Shown here: piece after piece, positions 56,228 to 64,000 of the stretch
How positions within the stretch are numbered: position 1 is the first letter of the stretch
Layout: each line of letters starts with the position of its first letter
Assembly: GCA_016234685.1 (NCBI GenBank)
Contig: JACRAT010000026.1
Location: 1 to 64,000, forward strand
DNA: 64,000 bases
Reading direction: 5' to 3'
From: Nitrosomonadales bacterium
GTDB taxonomy: Bacteria > Pseudomonadota > Gammaproteobacteria > Burkholderiales > Gallionellaceae
Notes under the pieces: model-generated
What the model saw: only the letters and a program-made list of their open reading frames with translations
Told to the model about the DNA's origin: nothing
Database searches by the model: none
Position numbers and translations under genes: made by a program

Positions 56228-56929
56228 CTACTCCGGCACGACGTTGTTCGACAGCAAGGTGAACCGACCATCCGCGCCCTGCCGCAGATGATTGACGCGG
56301 GCGTTCTCCAAGCCCGGCAGACTATCCCGCTCCACCCCCAGCAACTCAGCCAACAACACCTGACCGGAGTGGTAATGCGCGACGATCAGGATGGTCTTGC
56401 CCGAATTGAAGTAGCGCGCCTTGAGCAAGGCGATGGCCTGACGAACCTGCGCCACGCCGTCGGCGTAGCTGCGATTGGCATAGTTGAATTTCGAGTCGGC
56501 ATCGCGGAAGGTGAATTGCGCCGCGATCTCTGGCGGCAGATAGATACCACCGCTGGTGACCAACTGCCCGCCCTCGGTGTTGCCGCGATCACGCGACCAG
56601 CAGCACTCTGCCAGTTCCGGCCAGAGTTCCCCCTGCACGCCGTGATCTTCCAGATACGGCTGGATGGTGCGCAGCACGCGCTCGACCGGACTGACCAACA
56701 CGGCATCGAATTCGCGGTTGCGGAAGGCGAAAGTGAGTTGGCTCACTTGCGCCTCGCCCATCTCGGAGAAAGTATTCTCACTGACCTTGTCTTTCGGCCC
56801 GCCCGCGTTATGCACCGTTTGCGCGTGGCGCACCAGATAGATGTCCAATCCACCCGCCACAGCGGGGAGCGACAGCCCCAGCGCCAGCAGTGCGACACAC
56901 AACAACTTGCAAGGGGAGATAAGGTTCAT
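56228..56929 (-). CDS. Exported histidine phosphatase family protein
   Basis: A 233-residue protein with a signal peptide (CKLLCVALLALGLSLPAVAG). The phosphoglycerate-mutase-like core has the catalytic LVRHAQTVHN (R-H), the second Arg in VSPVERVLRT and the second His in VAHYHSGQ. Probably a periplasmic phosphatase; the substrate is unknown. Confidence 0.88.
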   Translation of the reverse strand: MNLISPCKLLCVALLALGLSLPAVAGGLDIYLVRHAQTVHNAGGPKDKVSENTFSEMGEAQVSQLTFAFRNREFDAVLVSPVERVLRTIQPYLEDHGVQGELWPELAECCWSRDRGNTEGGQLVTSGGIYLPPEIAAQFTFRDADSKFNYANRSYADGVAQVRQAIALLKARYFNSGKTILIVAHYHSGQVLLAELLGVERDSLPGLENARVNHLRQGADGRFTLLSNNVVPE

Positions 56930-56966
56930 GGCGGCGGGTTCGGCGAATGGAGGGAGCGGTAGCCTA

Positions 56967-58184
56967 TCAATCCGCCAAGAAGATTTCCAGCAGATCGTTC
57001 AAAAAGCGCCGCCCCAGCTCGGTCGGGGCGATGCGTCCGGCATCGCGCTGCAACAAGCCACGCCGTTCCGCCTCGTCCAGCTCACGGCGGATCAGCAGCA
57101 GCGGCAGACTGGTGCGTTCCTCGAACAGCGCAACCTCGAAGCCCGCATTCAGCCGCAGCGCGTTCATCATAAACTCGAAGCTCAGATCGTCGCGGGTGAG
57201 CGCGTGCTCGCTTTGCACCGGCGCAGCTTGGGCGACGGCCTCCAGATACGCCTGCGGCTGTTTGTAACGCGCCTGACGGATCACCTTGTCATGGAAACTC
57301 AGCTTGCTGTGCGCACCCGCGCCGATGCCGAGATAGTCGCCAAATTGCCAGTAGTTGCGGTTGTGGCGCGATTGCTTGCCGGACTGGGCGTAGGCCGAAG
57401 TCTCGTAATGCCGATAACCGCCTGCCGCCAGCAACTCACCGATGTGCTCTTGCATGGCAGCGCTGGCATCGTCGTCCGGCAGGGACGGCGGCTGATGCGC
57501 GAACAGCGTGTTCGGCTCCAGCGTCAGGTGGTAGCAGGAAAGATGCGGCGGCGCGAAACCGAGCGCGGCGCGCACATCCGCCTCGGCCTCGGCCAGCGTC
57601 TGCTCCGGCAGCGCATACATCAGATCGAGGTTGAAATTGTCGAAATGCCGCTGCGCCAATTCGATGGCGCGGCGTGCCTCGTCGCCGGAGTGGATGCGTC
57701 CGAGCGCCTTGAGATGCGTGTCGTTGAAACTCTGGATGCCCATCGACAGCCGATTCACACCCGCGTCGCGGTAAGCCGCGAAGCGCTCCGCCTCCACCGT
57801 GCCGGGATTGGCCTCCAGCGTGATCTCGGCGTTCACATCCAGCGGCAGCAACATGCGCACGCCGGTCAGCAATCGCGCCAGCGCCGCGCCGCTCAACAAG
57901 CTGGGCGTGCCGCCGCCGATGAACACGCTGTACACCCGCCGCCCCCAGATCAGCGGCAGCGCCAACTCCAAGTCGCGCAACAAGGCATCGACGTAAACGT
58001 CTTCCGGCAAGCCGCCGCCCTTAGACAGGCTCAGGACAGGCTTAATCTCATGCGAATTGAAGTCGCAATACGGACACTTGCGCACGCACCAAGGCACGTG
58101 GACATACAACGCCAGCGGCGGCGGCGCCTTGAAATTGACGGCATGGGATTTCAGCCCGAAAGGCTGGAGGGGATGGCTGCTCAT
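56967..58184 (-). CDS. hemW: Heme chaperone HemW (radical SAM)
   Basis: HemN-like radical SAM protein that inserts heme into targets, 405 residues. The motif C-x3-C-x2-C is in YVHVPWCVRKCPYCDFNSHE and lacks the extra Cys of true HemN; VFIGGGTPSLLS follows. An unusual KPVLSLSKGG segment just after the cluster motif is encoded by a dispersed repeat (58022-58046) and is an in-frame insertion. Located 78 bases after the DUF445 gene. Confidence 0.93.
   Translation of the reverse strand: MSSHPLQPFGLKSHAVNFKAPPPLALYVHVPWCVRKCPYCDFNSHEIKPVLSLSKGGGLPEDVYVDALLRDLELALPLIWGRRVYSVFIGGGTPSLLSGAALARLLTGVRMLLPLDVNAEITLEANPGTVEAERFAAYRDAGVNRLSMGIQSFNDTHLKALGRIHSGDEARRAIELAQRHFDNFNLDLMYALPEQTLAEAEADVRAALGFAPPHLSCYHLTLEPNTLFAHQPPSLPDDDASAAMQEHIGELLAAGGYRHYETSAYAQSGKQSRHNRNYWQFGDYLGIGAGAHSKLSFHDKVIRQARYKQPQAYLEAVAQAAPVQSEHALTRDDLSFEFMMNALRLNAGFEVALFEERTSLPLLLIRRELDEAERRGLLQRDAGRIAPTELGRRFLNDLLEIFLAD
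58022..58046. repeat. Short dispersed repeat inside hemW
   Basis: Contains GACAGGCTCAGGAC, resembling the half of a common CCTTCGACAGGCTCAGGAC-type proteobacterial intergenic repeat. Read in the hemW frame it gives PVLSLSKG. Confidence 0.65.
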
Positions 58185-58262
58185 GCCGACATTCTACCTG
58201 CTGGCACGAAATCACCCCAACCCCTCCCAACCTCCCCCTGCTAAGGAGAAGTTAGAGGGGGT

Positions 58263-59543
58263 TTAGCCTAGCCATTGCGTCAGCGTGTAGATCAGCAGCC
58301 CCACCGTGCCGCCCACCAGCGTGCCATTGATGCGGATGAATTGCAGGTCGCGTCCGAGATTAGTCTCCAGTTCGCTCACCAACTCCTCCGTGCCCCAGGC
58401 ATCCACCCGGCTGGCGATGTGGCGGCGGATGTCTTCACGGTAGCGCGCTATCCATTGCGGGGCGGCAGCGAGGAGCTGCTCGTTGATCCAGCTTTGCATC
58501 GCCGCATCGCGCTGGAGCTTCTCGCCCAGCAGCAACGCGGCGCCGCTGACTTTGGCACGGATGCTGGAATCTTCGCGCCCAAGATCGTCGCGCAGCCAGT
58601 CCAGCGTATCGCGCCAAAGCTGGCCGACCGCCGCGCTCAACTGCGGATGCGCCAGCAATTGCGTTTTGATCTGCTCACCCTTCAAGCGCAGCGCGGGGTC
58701 GTGCTGGAGTCGTTCGACCAGTTCGGCGACATAGTTGTCGAAGCGCTGCCGTAGCGGATGCTGCGGGTCGTGCGCCACTTCATCGAGCAAGCCGGACAAG
58801 CCTTTCACCAGCTTCAGCGTGGAGAATTCGCCGCCCCACTCGTCCACGCCCAGCCGCTTCATCGTCCAGCCCAGATACTCCAGATTGCGCAACTCGCCCG
58901 CGATGGCTTCGGCCAGCCGCGCTTGCACCTCGGGTGCAGCCAGCGTGTCATCGAGCAGTTGCAGCAACTCGTCGAGCAAAGCCTGATGGCGGCGCTCGCT
59001 GGTGAGCATCGCCATCACCTGTCCGCTGAGTTTGGCAAAATCGAGCTGCTCCAGCCGCGCCAATGCGGTGCTGTGGATGAAGTGCTGCACCCGACTATCT
59101 TCCAGCGCACTCAGACTGTAGCGCATCGCATCGGCGAACAGGCGCCCCAGCCATTCCGCTTGGCGCGGCTGTGCCAGCCAGCCCGCCAATTTCGCTGCCG
59201 GATCGAATTCGCGCACCCGTCCCAGCACCTGCTCGTTGCTCAAGAAATGTTGGCAGATGAAAGCGGCGAGGTTCTCGCCGATGCGCTGTTTGCTTTGCGG
59301 GATGATGGCAGTGTGCGGGATGGGCAAGCCGAGCGGATGACGGAACAGCGCGACGACGGCGAACCAGTCAGCGATAGCCCCCACCATCGCCGCCTCGGCG
59401 AACGCCGCCAGATAAGCAAAGCCCGGATGCACACCCTGCAACGCCCGCGCCAGCACATACAACCCAGCCGCCCCCAGCAGCAAAGATAGCGCGAGGCGCT
59501 TCATCCGTCTCAGTTGCTCCGTCTGCTCGTTGACCTGCGGCAT
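58263..59543 (-). CDS. DUF445 family membrane protein
   Basis: A 426-residue DUF445 protein. N-terminal hydrophobic segments (about 15-35 and 41-62), the block EAAMVGAIADWFAVVALFRHPLGLPIPHTAIIP typical of the family, a long amphipathic helical middle and a C-terminal membrane segment (INGTLVGGTVGLLIYTLTQWL). I start at MPQVNEQTEQLRRMKRL. Function unknown; it may tether a coiled-coil domain at the membrane. Confidence 0.87.
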   Translation of the reverse strand: MPQVNEQTEQLRRMKRLALSLLLGAAGLYVLARALQGVHPGFAYLAAFAEAAMVGAIADWFAVVALFRHPLGLPIPHTAIIPQSKQRIGENLAAFICQHFLSNEQVLGRVREFDPAAKLAGWLAQPRQAEWLGRLFADAMRYSLSALEDSRVQHFIHSTALARLEQLDFAKLSGQVMAMLTSERRHQALLDELLQLLDDTLAAPEVQARLAEAIAGELRNLEYLGWTMKRLGVDEWGGEFSTLKLVKGLSGLLDEVAHDPQHPLRQRFDNYVAELVERLQHDPALRLKGEQIKTQLLAHPQLSAAVGQLWRDTLDWLRDDLGREDSSIRAKVSGAALLLGEKLQRDAAMQSWINEQLLAAAPQWIARYREDIRRHIASRVDAWGTEELVSELETNLGRDLQFIRINGTLVGGTVGLLIYTLTQWLG

Positions 59544-59620
59544 TGCATCTCCCGAATCATGGTTTCTGGCGTTGCCATGATACCCGCCTCGCCCGCAATC
59601 TTCAGCCCGCCGTGCCGCGC

Positions 59621-59650
59621 TTGGGAGCAAGGCGCGGCGGATGGTACAAT
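59621..59650 (+). promoter_or_regulatory. Putative ychF promoter
   Basis: -35 TTGGGA (59621-59626), 18-base spacer, -10 TACAAT (59645-59650) followed by CCGC. About 115 bases upstream of the ychF ATG. Confidence 0.5.
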
Positions 59651-59769
59651 CCGCGCCACTTGAATCGGGCCAAGCCCTTGTTCGCTCTGGCAAAGCCTAC
59701 TCCGCTCAGCGCTGCGATGCCGCGCCGACCAGTCGGCAGCCCAACACCACGACCTACGAAGGAATCACC

Positions 59770-60861
59770 ATGAGTTTGAAATGCGGTATCGTCGGCCTGC
59801 CCAATGTCGGCAAGTCCACCATGTTCAACGCGCTGACCAAGGCCGGCATCGCCGCCGAGAACTATCCCTTCTGCACCATCGAGCCTAACGTCGGCATCGT
59901 CGAAGTGCCGGATGCGCGCATGGACGAGCTGGCCAAGATCGTCAAACCGCAGCGTATGCAATACGCCATCGTCGAGTTCGTCGACATCGCGGGTTTGGTG
60001 GCGGGAGCAAGCAAGGGCGAAGGCTTGGGCAACCAGTTCCTCGCCAACATCCGCGAGACCGATGCCATCGTCAACGTGGTGCGCTGCTTCGAGGATGAGA
60101 ACGTGGTCCACGTCGCCGGTAAAGTCGATCCGCTGGCCGACATCGAAGTCATCCTCACCGAGCTGGCGCTGGCCGACCTCGCTACCGTCGAAAAGGCCAT
60201 CCAGCGCGATGGCAAAAAAGCCAAGTCCGGCGACAAGGACGCGCAAAAGCTGATCGCCGTGCTGGAAAAGCTGCTGCCGCACCTGAACCAAGGCCAGCCC
60301 GCGCGCACCTTCGCCCTGTCCGACGACGACAAGCTCATCATCAAGCCGCTGTGCCTGCTCACCATCAAGCCTGCGATGTACGTCGGCAACGTGCTGGAAG
60401 ACGGCTTCGAGAACAATCCCTACCTCGACCGCCTGCGTGAACACGCCGCCAAAGAAGGCGCGCCGGTGGTCGCACTGTGCGCCAAGATCGAAGCCGAACT
60501 GGCCGACCTCGACGATGCCGACAAGCGCGAATTCCTCGCTGATCTCGGTCTGGACGAACCCGGCCTGAACCGCCTGATCCGCACCGGCTACGAACTGCTG
60601 GGCTTGCAGACCTACTTCACCGCTGGCGTGAAGGAAGTGCGCGCCTGGACCATCCACAAGGGCGACACCGCGCCGCAAGCCGCAGGCGTGATCCACACCG
60701 ACTTCGAGCGCGGCTTCATCCGCGCCCAAACCATCGCCTACGAAGACTTCATCGCCTGCGGCGGCGAGTCTGGCGCCAAGGAAAAAGGCAAGATGCGCGT
60801 CGAAGGCAAGGAATACGTGGTGCAAGATGGCGATGTGATGAACTTCCTGTTCAATGTGTAA
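59770..60861 (+). CDS. ychF: Redox-regulated ATPase YchF
   Basis: OBG-family NTPase that prefers ATP and binds ribosomes, 363 residues from [18 protein letters not shown]1 [29 protein letters not shown] (G3 region) and the C-terminal TGS domain ([22 protein letters not shown]) are present. The ATG has a GAAGGAAT site upstream; the longer frame has no family support. Confidence 0.96.
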   Translation: MSLKCGIVGLPNVGKSTMFNALTKAGIAAENYPFCTIEPNVGIVEVPDARMDELAKIVKPQRMQYAIVEFVDIAGLVAGASKGEGLGNQFLANIRETDAIVNVVRCFEDENVVHVAGKVDPLADIEVILTELALADLATVEKAIQRDGKKAKSGDKDAQKLIAVLEKLLPHLNQGQPARTFALSDDDKLIIKPLCLLTIKPAMYVGNVLEDGFENNPYLDRLREHAAKEGAPVVALCAKIEAELADLDDADKREFLADLGLDEPGLNRLIRTGYELLGLQTYFTAGVKEVRAWTIHKGDTAPQAAGVIHTDFERGFIRAQTIAYEDFIACGGESGAKEKGKMRVEGKEYVVQDGDVMNFLFNV

Positions 60862-60954
60862 ACCCTCAGTATTTCCGCCCAAGCTCCGATAACTCACTCA
60901 TAGCAAGCGCGACGCCCATCGGCTGGCGTCGTCGCCCACACCGAGGAGAGCATC

Positions 60955-61098
60955 ATGGACAACTATCAAATCACCTTCAACGGCTCGTTCTGGCTGGTGT
61001 TCCGCTCCAACCAGCGCGCCAACCGTTTCGAACTCACGCGCTACACCACCGAACGCGCCGCACGTGAGGCCCTCGAAGCCCTGAGTTCTCACAACTGA
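60955..61098 (+). CDS. Small 47-residue protein
   Basis: A short frame encoding MDNYQITFNGSFWLVFRSNQ and ending EALEALSSHN. It has a strong Shine-Dalgarno (CGAGGAGAG) seven bases before ATG and lies 10 bases before the next gene, so it is probably translated. It is soluble and basic with a helical tail. I do not recognise it. Confidence 0.65.
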   Translation: MDNYQITFNGSFWLVFRSNQRANRFELTRYTTERAAREALEALSSHN

Positions 61099-61108
61099 AA
61101 GCGTCACG

Positions 61109-61450
61109 ATGAAAACAACCGCACTGCTAGTCGCCCTGCTGCCCCTCGCCCTCACCGCCTGCACGCAGGAAAAACAGAACGAGATCAGCCGCAGCATCCA
61201 AAACTGGACCGGTACCGACGGCGTGCTCGATGTCTACGCGGGCGACAAGCTGGTGCAACGCTTCATCAAGATCGACAAACTCAGCACCGCCCAAGGCACC
61301 AACGACAGTCAGCCGCGCCCCTATCGCTATGGCTACGGCGTGGTAGACGCGAACCTGAACTTCAAGGTAGACGACGGCGAGAAGAAGGTCTATTTCGAGT
61401 TCAGCGACTACTCGACGAGCTATGTGTTCTACGAGAATTACGTGAAGTGA
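61109..61450 (+). CDS. Small lipoprotein
   Basis: A 113-residue protein with a lipobox (LPLALTAC, Cys18) and no aspartate at +2, so outer-membrane sorting is plausible. The mature part is Tyr-rich and beta-like (RPYRYGYGVVDANLNFKVDDG, YFEFSDYSTSYVFYENY). Unknown family. It follows the 47-residue gene by 10 bases and probably shares its transcript. Confidence 0.78.
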   Translation: MKTTALLVALLPLALTACTQEKQNEISRSIQNWTGTDGVLDVYAGDKLVQRFIKIDKLSTAQGTNDSQPRPYRYGYGVVDANLNFKVDDGEKKVYFEFSDYSTSYVFYENYVK

Positions 61451-61547
61451 TGTTTCCCTCTTCACTTGGCAGTTCGCTTCACGGGCTGTTTATTTTGCCG
61501 GGATGAAATGGAATCCTAGGTTGCGTGGACTCAATCCGCCGCGCCCA

Positions 61548-61579
61548 AGCTAGTAGCTACCCGCCAGCAGCTACTAGCT
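61548..61579. other. Perfect 11-bp inverted repeat in the helicase upstream region
   Basis: AGCTAGTAGCT and AGCTACTAGCT flank a 10-base loop. It lacks a T run, so it is not a standard terminator; it could be an operator or a processing site. A -10-like TACAAT follows at 61617-61622, and the leader to the helicase ATG is long (about 115 bases). Confidence 0.6.
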
Positions 61580-61744
61580 CGCCTCAGATACCCCCAGCCC
61601 CTCCCCCCCACTCTGTTACAATCCGCCCGCGCCACCGTTTCAGTCATGTTGGCGCTGCCGATTCCGGCTCGTTGTTTTATCCCCTTCTGCCTTAGACTGG
61701 CGCTCCTTAAGAGCGACAGGCCGATGTTTTTCTGAAAGTTATCC

Positions 61745-63073
61745 ATGTCATTTGCAAATCTCGGCTTGTCCGAAGCTATCGTCCGCGCCGTTTCCGAGCG
61801 TGGTTACACCGAACCCACGCCGATCCAAGCGCAGGCCATCCCTGTGGTGCTGCAAGGCGGCGACTTGTTGGGCGGGGCGCAGACCGGCACCGGCAAGACC
61901 GCCGGTTTTACGCTGCCTATCCTGCAACGCCTGTCTGCCACGCCCGCGAAAGCTGGCACGGGCCGCGCGCCGATCCGTGCGCTGATCCTGACTCCGACGC
62001 GCGAACTCGCCGCTCAGGTAGAAGAGAGCGTGCGCGAGTACGGTAAGTATCTGCCGCTCAAATCCATGATGATGTTCGGCGGGGTCAACATCAATCCGCA
62101 GATCAAACAACTGCATGGTCGCGTGGATATTCTGGTGGCAACACCGGGACGCCTGCTCGACCACTTGCAGCAAAAGACGGTGGACTTGTCGCACGTCGAG
62201 ATCCTAGTGCTGGACGAGGCCGACCGTATGCTGGACATGGGCTTCATCCGCGACATCAAGCGCGTGCTGGCGGTGCTGCCCAAGCAGCGCCAGAACCTGC
62301 TGTTCTCAGCCACCTTCTCGGACGAGATCAAGCTGCTGGCCGACGGCCTGCTGAACAATCCGGCGCTAATCGAAGTAGCGCGCCGCAATCAGGCCCACGA
62401 GCTGATCGAACAGCGCGTGTATCCGGTGGATCGTGAGCGCAAGCGCGAACTGCTGACCCACCTCATCAAGGAGTACAACTGGTTCCAAGTGCTGGTGTTC
62501 ACCCGCACCAAGCACGGCGCGAACCGTCTGGCCGAGCAGCTGGATAAGGATGGCATCCCGGCGATGGCGATCCACGGCAACAAGAGTCAGGCAGCACGCA
62601 CCCGCGCTCTGGCGGAATTCAAGTCCGGCACGCTGCAAGTGCTGGTGGCGACCGACATCGCCGCGCGTGGCATCGACATCAGCGAGTTGCCGCATGTGGT
62701 GAACTATGAACTGCCGAATGTGCCGGAAGACTACGTCCACCGCATCGGCCGCACTGGCCGCGCGGGGAGTGAAGGCGAGGCGAGTTCGCTGGTGTGCATC
62801 GACGAGAAAAAGCTGCTCAACGACATCGAGCGCCTCATCAAGCGCGACATCCCCGTGGTGAACGTGCCCGGCTTCGATGTCGATCCCCGCATCAAGGCCG
62901 AGCCTATCCTGAATGGACAGAATCGCGGTCAGGGCGGCGGACAGCGCCGTCCGCAGGGCAACGCACCGCGCACGGGTGGCGGGCAGCCTGGCCGCTCCGG
63001 CCCGAAACCCGCTGCCGCACCAGCACGCGGCGGCAATGCCGCGACCCATCGTTCAGGCGGACGCGGACGCTGA
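61745..63073 (+). CDS. DEAD-box RNA helicase, RhlE type
   Basis: A 442-residue ATP-dependent RNA helicase. Motifs in order: Q motif ([16 protein letters not shown]), [36 protein letters not shown], and [18 protein letters not shown] with [10 protein letters not shown]. The C-terminal 60 residues are Gly/Arg/Pro-rich ([19 protein letters not shown]), as in RhlE, and bind RNA. Likely acts in ribosome assembly or RNA decay. Confidence 0.94.
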   Translation: MSFANLGLSEAIVRAVSERGYTEPTPIQAQAIPVVLQGGDLLGGAQTGTGKTAGFTLPILQRLSATPAKAGTGRAPIRALILTPTRELAAQVEESVREYGKYLPLKSMMMFGGVNINPQIKQLHGRVDILVATPGRLLDHLQQKTVDLSHVEILVLDEADRMLDMGFIRDIKRVLAVLPKQRQNLLFSATFSDEIKLLADGLLNNPALIEVARRNQAHELIEQRVYPVDRERKRELLTHLIKEYNWFQVLVFTRTKHGANRLAEQLDKDGIPAMAIHGNKSQAARTRALAEFKSGTLQVLVATDIAARGIDISELPHVVNYELPNVPEDYVHRIGRTGRAGSEGEASSLVCIDEKKLLNDIERLIKRDIPVVNVPGFDVDPRIKAEPILNGQNRGQGGGQRRPQGNAPRTGGGQPGRSGPKPAAAPARGGNAATHRSGGRGR

Positions 63074-63105
63074 GTCTGCGGGGGCGGCGAACCGCCGCCC
63101 TCGGT

Positions 63106-63111
63106 TATAAT
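63106..63111 (+). promoter_or_regulatory. -10 element before the mutarotase gene
   Basis: Perfect TATAAT followed by CCGC, about 55 bases before the GTG start; no good -35 is visible. It is just after a GGCGGCGAACCGCCGCC palindrome that follows the helicase stop. Confidence 0.4.
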
Positions 63112-63165
63112 CCGCATTCGGGCGGCGCCGACCTAGCGCCGCTACTTTTTTCCGGGAGCTAAAAA

Positions 63166-64000
63166 GTGGGTGACATTTCCGTTCTGAACCAGCAATTCGG
63201 CATCGCCGGCCAACTCGAATTCATCGAAGCCGCGCCCGGCATGATCGTCGCGCAGATTAACAACGAGCAAGCCAGCGCCAGCATCGCCCTGCAAGGCGCG
63301 CACCTGATGACCTTTCAGGCGCGCGACCAGCAGCCGCTGATCTGGATGAGCCCCGCTGCCAAGCTGGTTCCCGGCAAATCCATCCGGGGCGGCGTGCCGG
63401 TGTGCTGGCCATGGTTCGGCGCACATGCCAGTGAAGCCGGTTTCCCGGCGCACGGCTTTGCCCGCACGGTGGGCTGGAAGGTGGTGGACGCGCGTCCGCT
63501 GGTCGGCGGCGAGACTTTCATCGCCTTCGAGTTGCCGCAGACCGCCATCCCGCAGGCGCAGTGGCCGCATCCTTGCCGCGTGCGCCTGAACATCACCGTG
63601 GGCGCAGTGCTGGAGATGGCGCTGGTCACCGAGAACACTGGCGATGCGGCTTTCCCGCTGGGCGAAGCGCTGCACACTTACTTCCCGATCAGCGATGTGG
63701 ACAACGTCTGCGTCAGTGGACTGGACGGCGTAGCCTACCGCGACAAGGTGACGGGCATGGATCTGAAGCAGCAGAGCGGCGACATCGGCTTCCCCAGCGA
63801 AGTGGATCGCGTCTATCTCGATACCGAGGCGAGCTGTGACATCGTGGACACTGGCGCGAACCGCCGCATCCGCGTCGCCAAGAGCGGCAGCCGCTCCACC
63901 GTGGTGTGGAATCCGTGGATCGAAAAAGCCACCAAGATGGGCGACTTCGGCAGCGACACCGGCTACCGCACCATGCTCTGCGTGGAAAGCGCGAACGCCG
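63166..64000 (+). CDS. D-hexose-6-phosphate mutarotase (partial)
   Basis: Aldose 1-epimerase-like protein of the YeaD group, truncated by the window end after 278 codons. It starts at GTG with GGGAG upstream. The family core is clear: IALQGAHLMTFQAR, WMSPAAKLVPGKSIRGGVPVCWPWFG, HGFARTVGW with a substrate His, and EALHTYFPISDV with the catalytic His. The product interconverts anomers of glucose-6-phosphate. Confidence 0.92.
   Translation, partial: MGDISVLNQQFGIAGQLEFIEAAPGMIVAQINNEQASASIALQGAHLMTFQARDQQPLIWMSPAAKLVPGKSIRGGVPVCWPWFGAHASEAGFPAHGFARTVGWKVVDARPLVGGETFIAFELPQTAIPQAQWPHPCRVRLNITVGAVLEMALVTENTGDAAFPLGEALHTYFPISDVDNVCVSGLDGVAYRDKVTGMDLKQQSGDIGFPSEVDRVYLDTEASCDIVDTGANRRIRVAKSGSRSTVVWNPWIEKATKMGDFGSDTGYRTMLCVESANA

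Noticed and set aside
56841-58244. 467-codon plus-strand frame opposite hemW
   Set aside because: Antisense to HemW, which has all radical SAM motifs; the shadow has none.

Overview
The window looks like a continuous chromosomal segment from a betaproteobacterium, most plausibly of the Nitrosomonadales/Gallionellaceae type. This rests on gene order and content: metK, an SAH riboswitch, ahcY, a holin-family membrane protein and metF in a row; a complete division and cell wall (dcw) cluster running into lpxC, secA and argJ; and an FNR regulator divergent from hemN. The assignment is inference; no database search was possible. Most of the sequence is dense housekeeping DNA with many 4-base ATGA-type gene overlaps. 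There is no prophage, IS transposase or CRISPR array.

Layout. 1-332: two tandem, strong leftward promoters and a boxA-like site, best read as the promoter region of an rRNA operon just outside the window. 333-7155: tsaD, converging on an operon of an unrecognised protein plus PIN nuclease pair, yhcH-like, a DMT_6 protein and mpl, then trhP (yegQ) and metF. 7152-10512: methyl cycle genes with the SAH riboswitch and a tandem repeat. 10592-13886: two lipid A acyltransferases and ubiD. 14026-18402: a tightly coupled five-gene operon of a thermostable-hemolysin family protein, an AMP-ligase-like protein, a diiron oxygenase-like protein, an SDR and an exported helical-repeat protein, whose product is unknown. 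18469-23011: argJ, a cyclic-nucleotide-binding-domain protein and secA. 23154-42594: a DciA-like gene, then the leftward dcw cluster mraZ-rsmH-ftsL-ftsI-murE-murF-mraY-murD-ftsW-murG-murC-murB-ddl-ftsQ-ftsA-ftsZ-lpxC, with its promoter and phased MraZ boxes. 42821-43350: RNase P RNA. 43373-47922: rfbBACD (dTDP-rhamnose) and an acyltransferase. 48235-56929: patatin-like lipoprotein, pabB, a nitronate monooxygenase-like gene, hemN/fnr, tRNA-Gly(CCC), thiS-thiG-trmB and a secreted phosphatase-fold protein. 56967-64000: hemW, DUF445, ychF, two small genes, an RhlE-type helicase and a truncated hexose-phosphate mutarotase.

The most unusual signal is not a gene cluster but a set of small dispersed palindromic repeats. 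One family, with ends TTTTGGCT and CCGAAA around a stem whose bases differ between copies while still pairing, occurs four times: twice in a 122-bp tandem duplication that includes the metK 3' end, once at the ftsW-murG junction inside a 43-bp direct repeat of the ftsW 3' end, and once inside the RNase P RNA gene, whose P12 arm it enlarges. Other repeat types sit in frame inside mpl (two), murC, murB, ddl and hemW, adding low-complexity peptides to essential enzymes. Second-tier candidates are the five-gene operon at 14026-18402, the PIN module at 3623-4839, and a start-site hairpin before the nitronate monooxygenase gene that would bring a distant Shine-Dalgarno close to its ATG.
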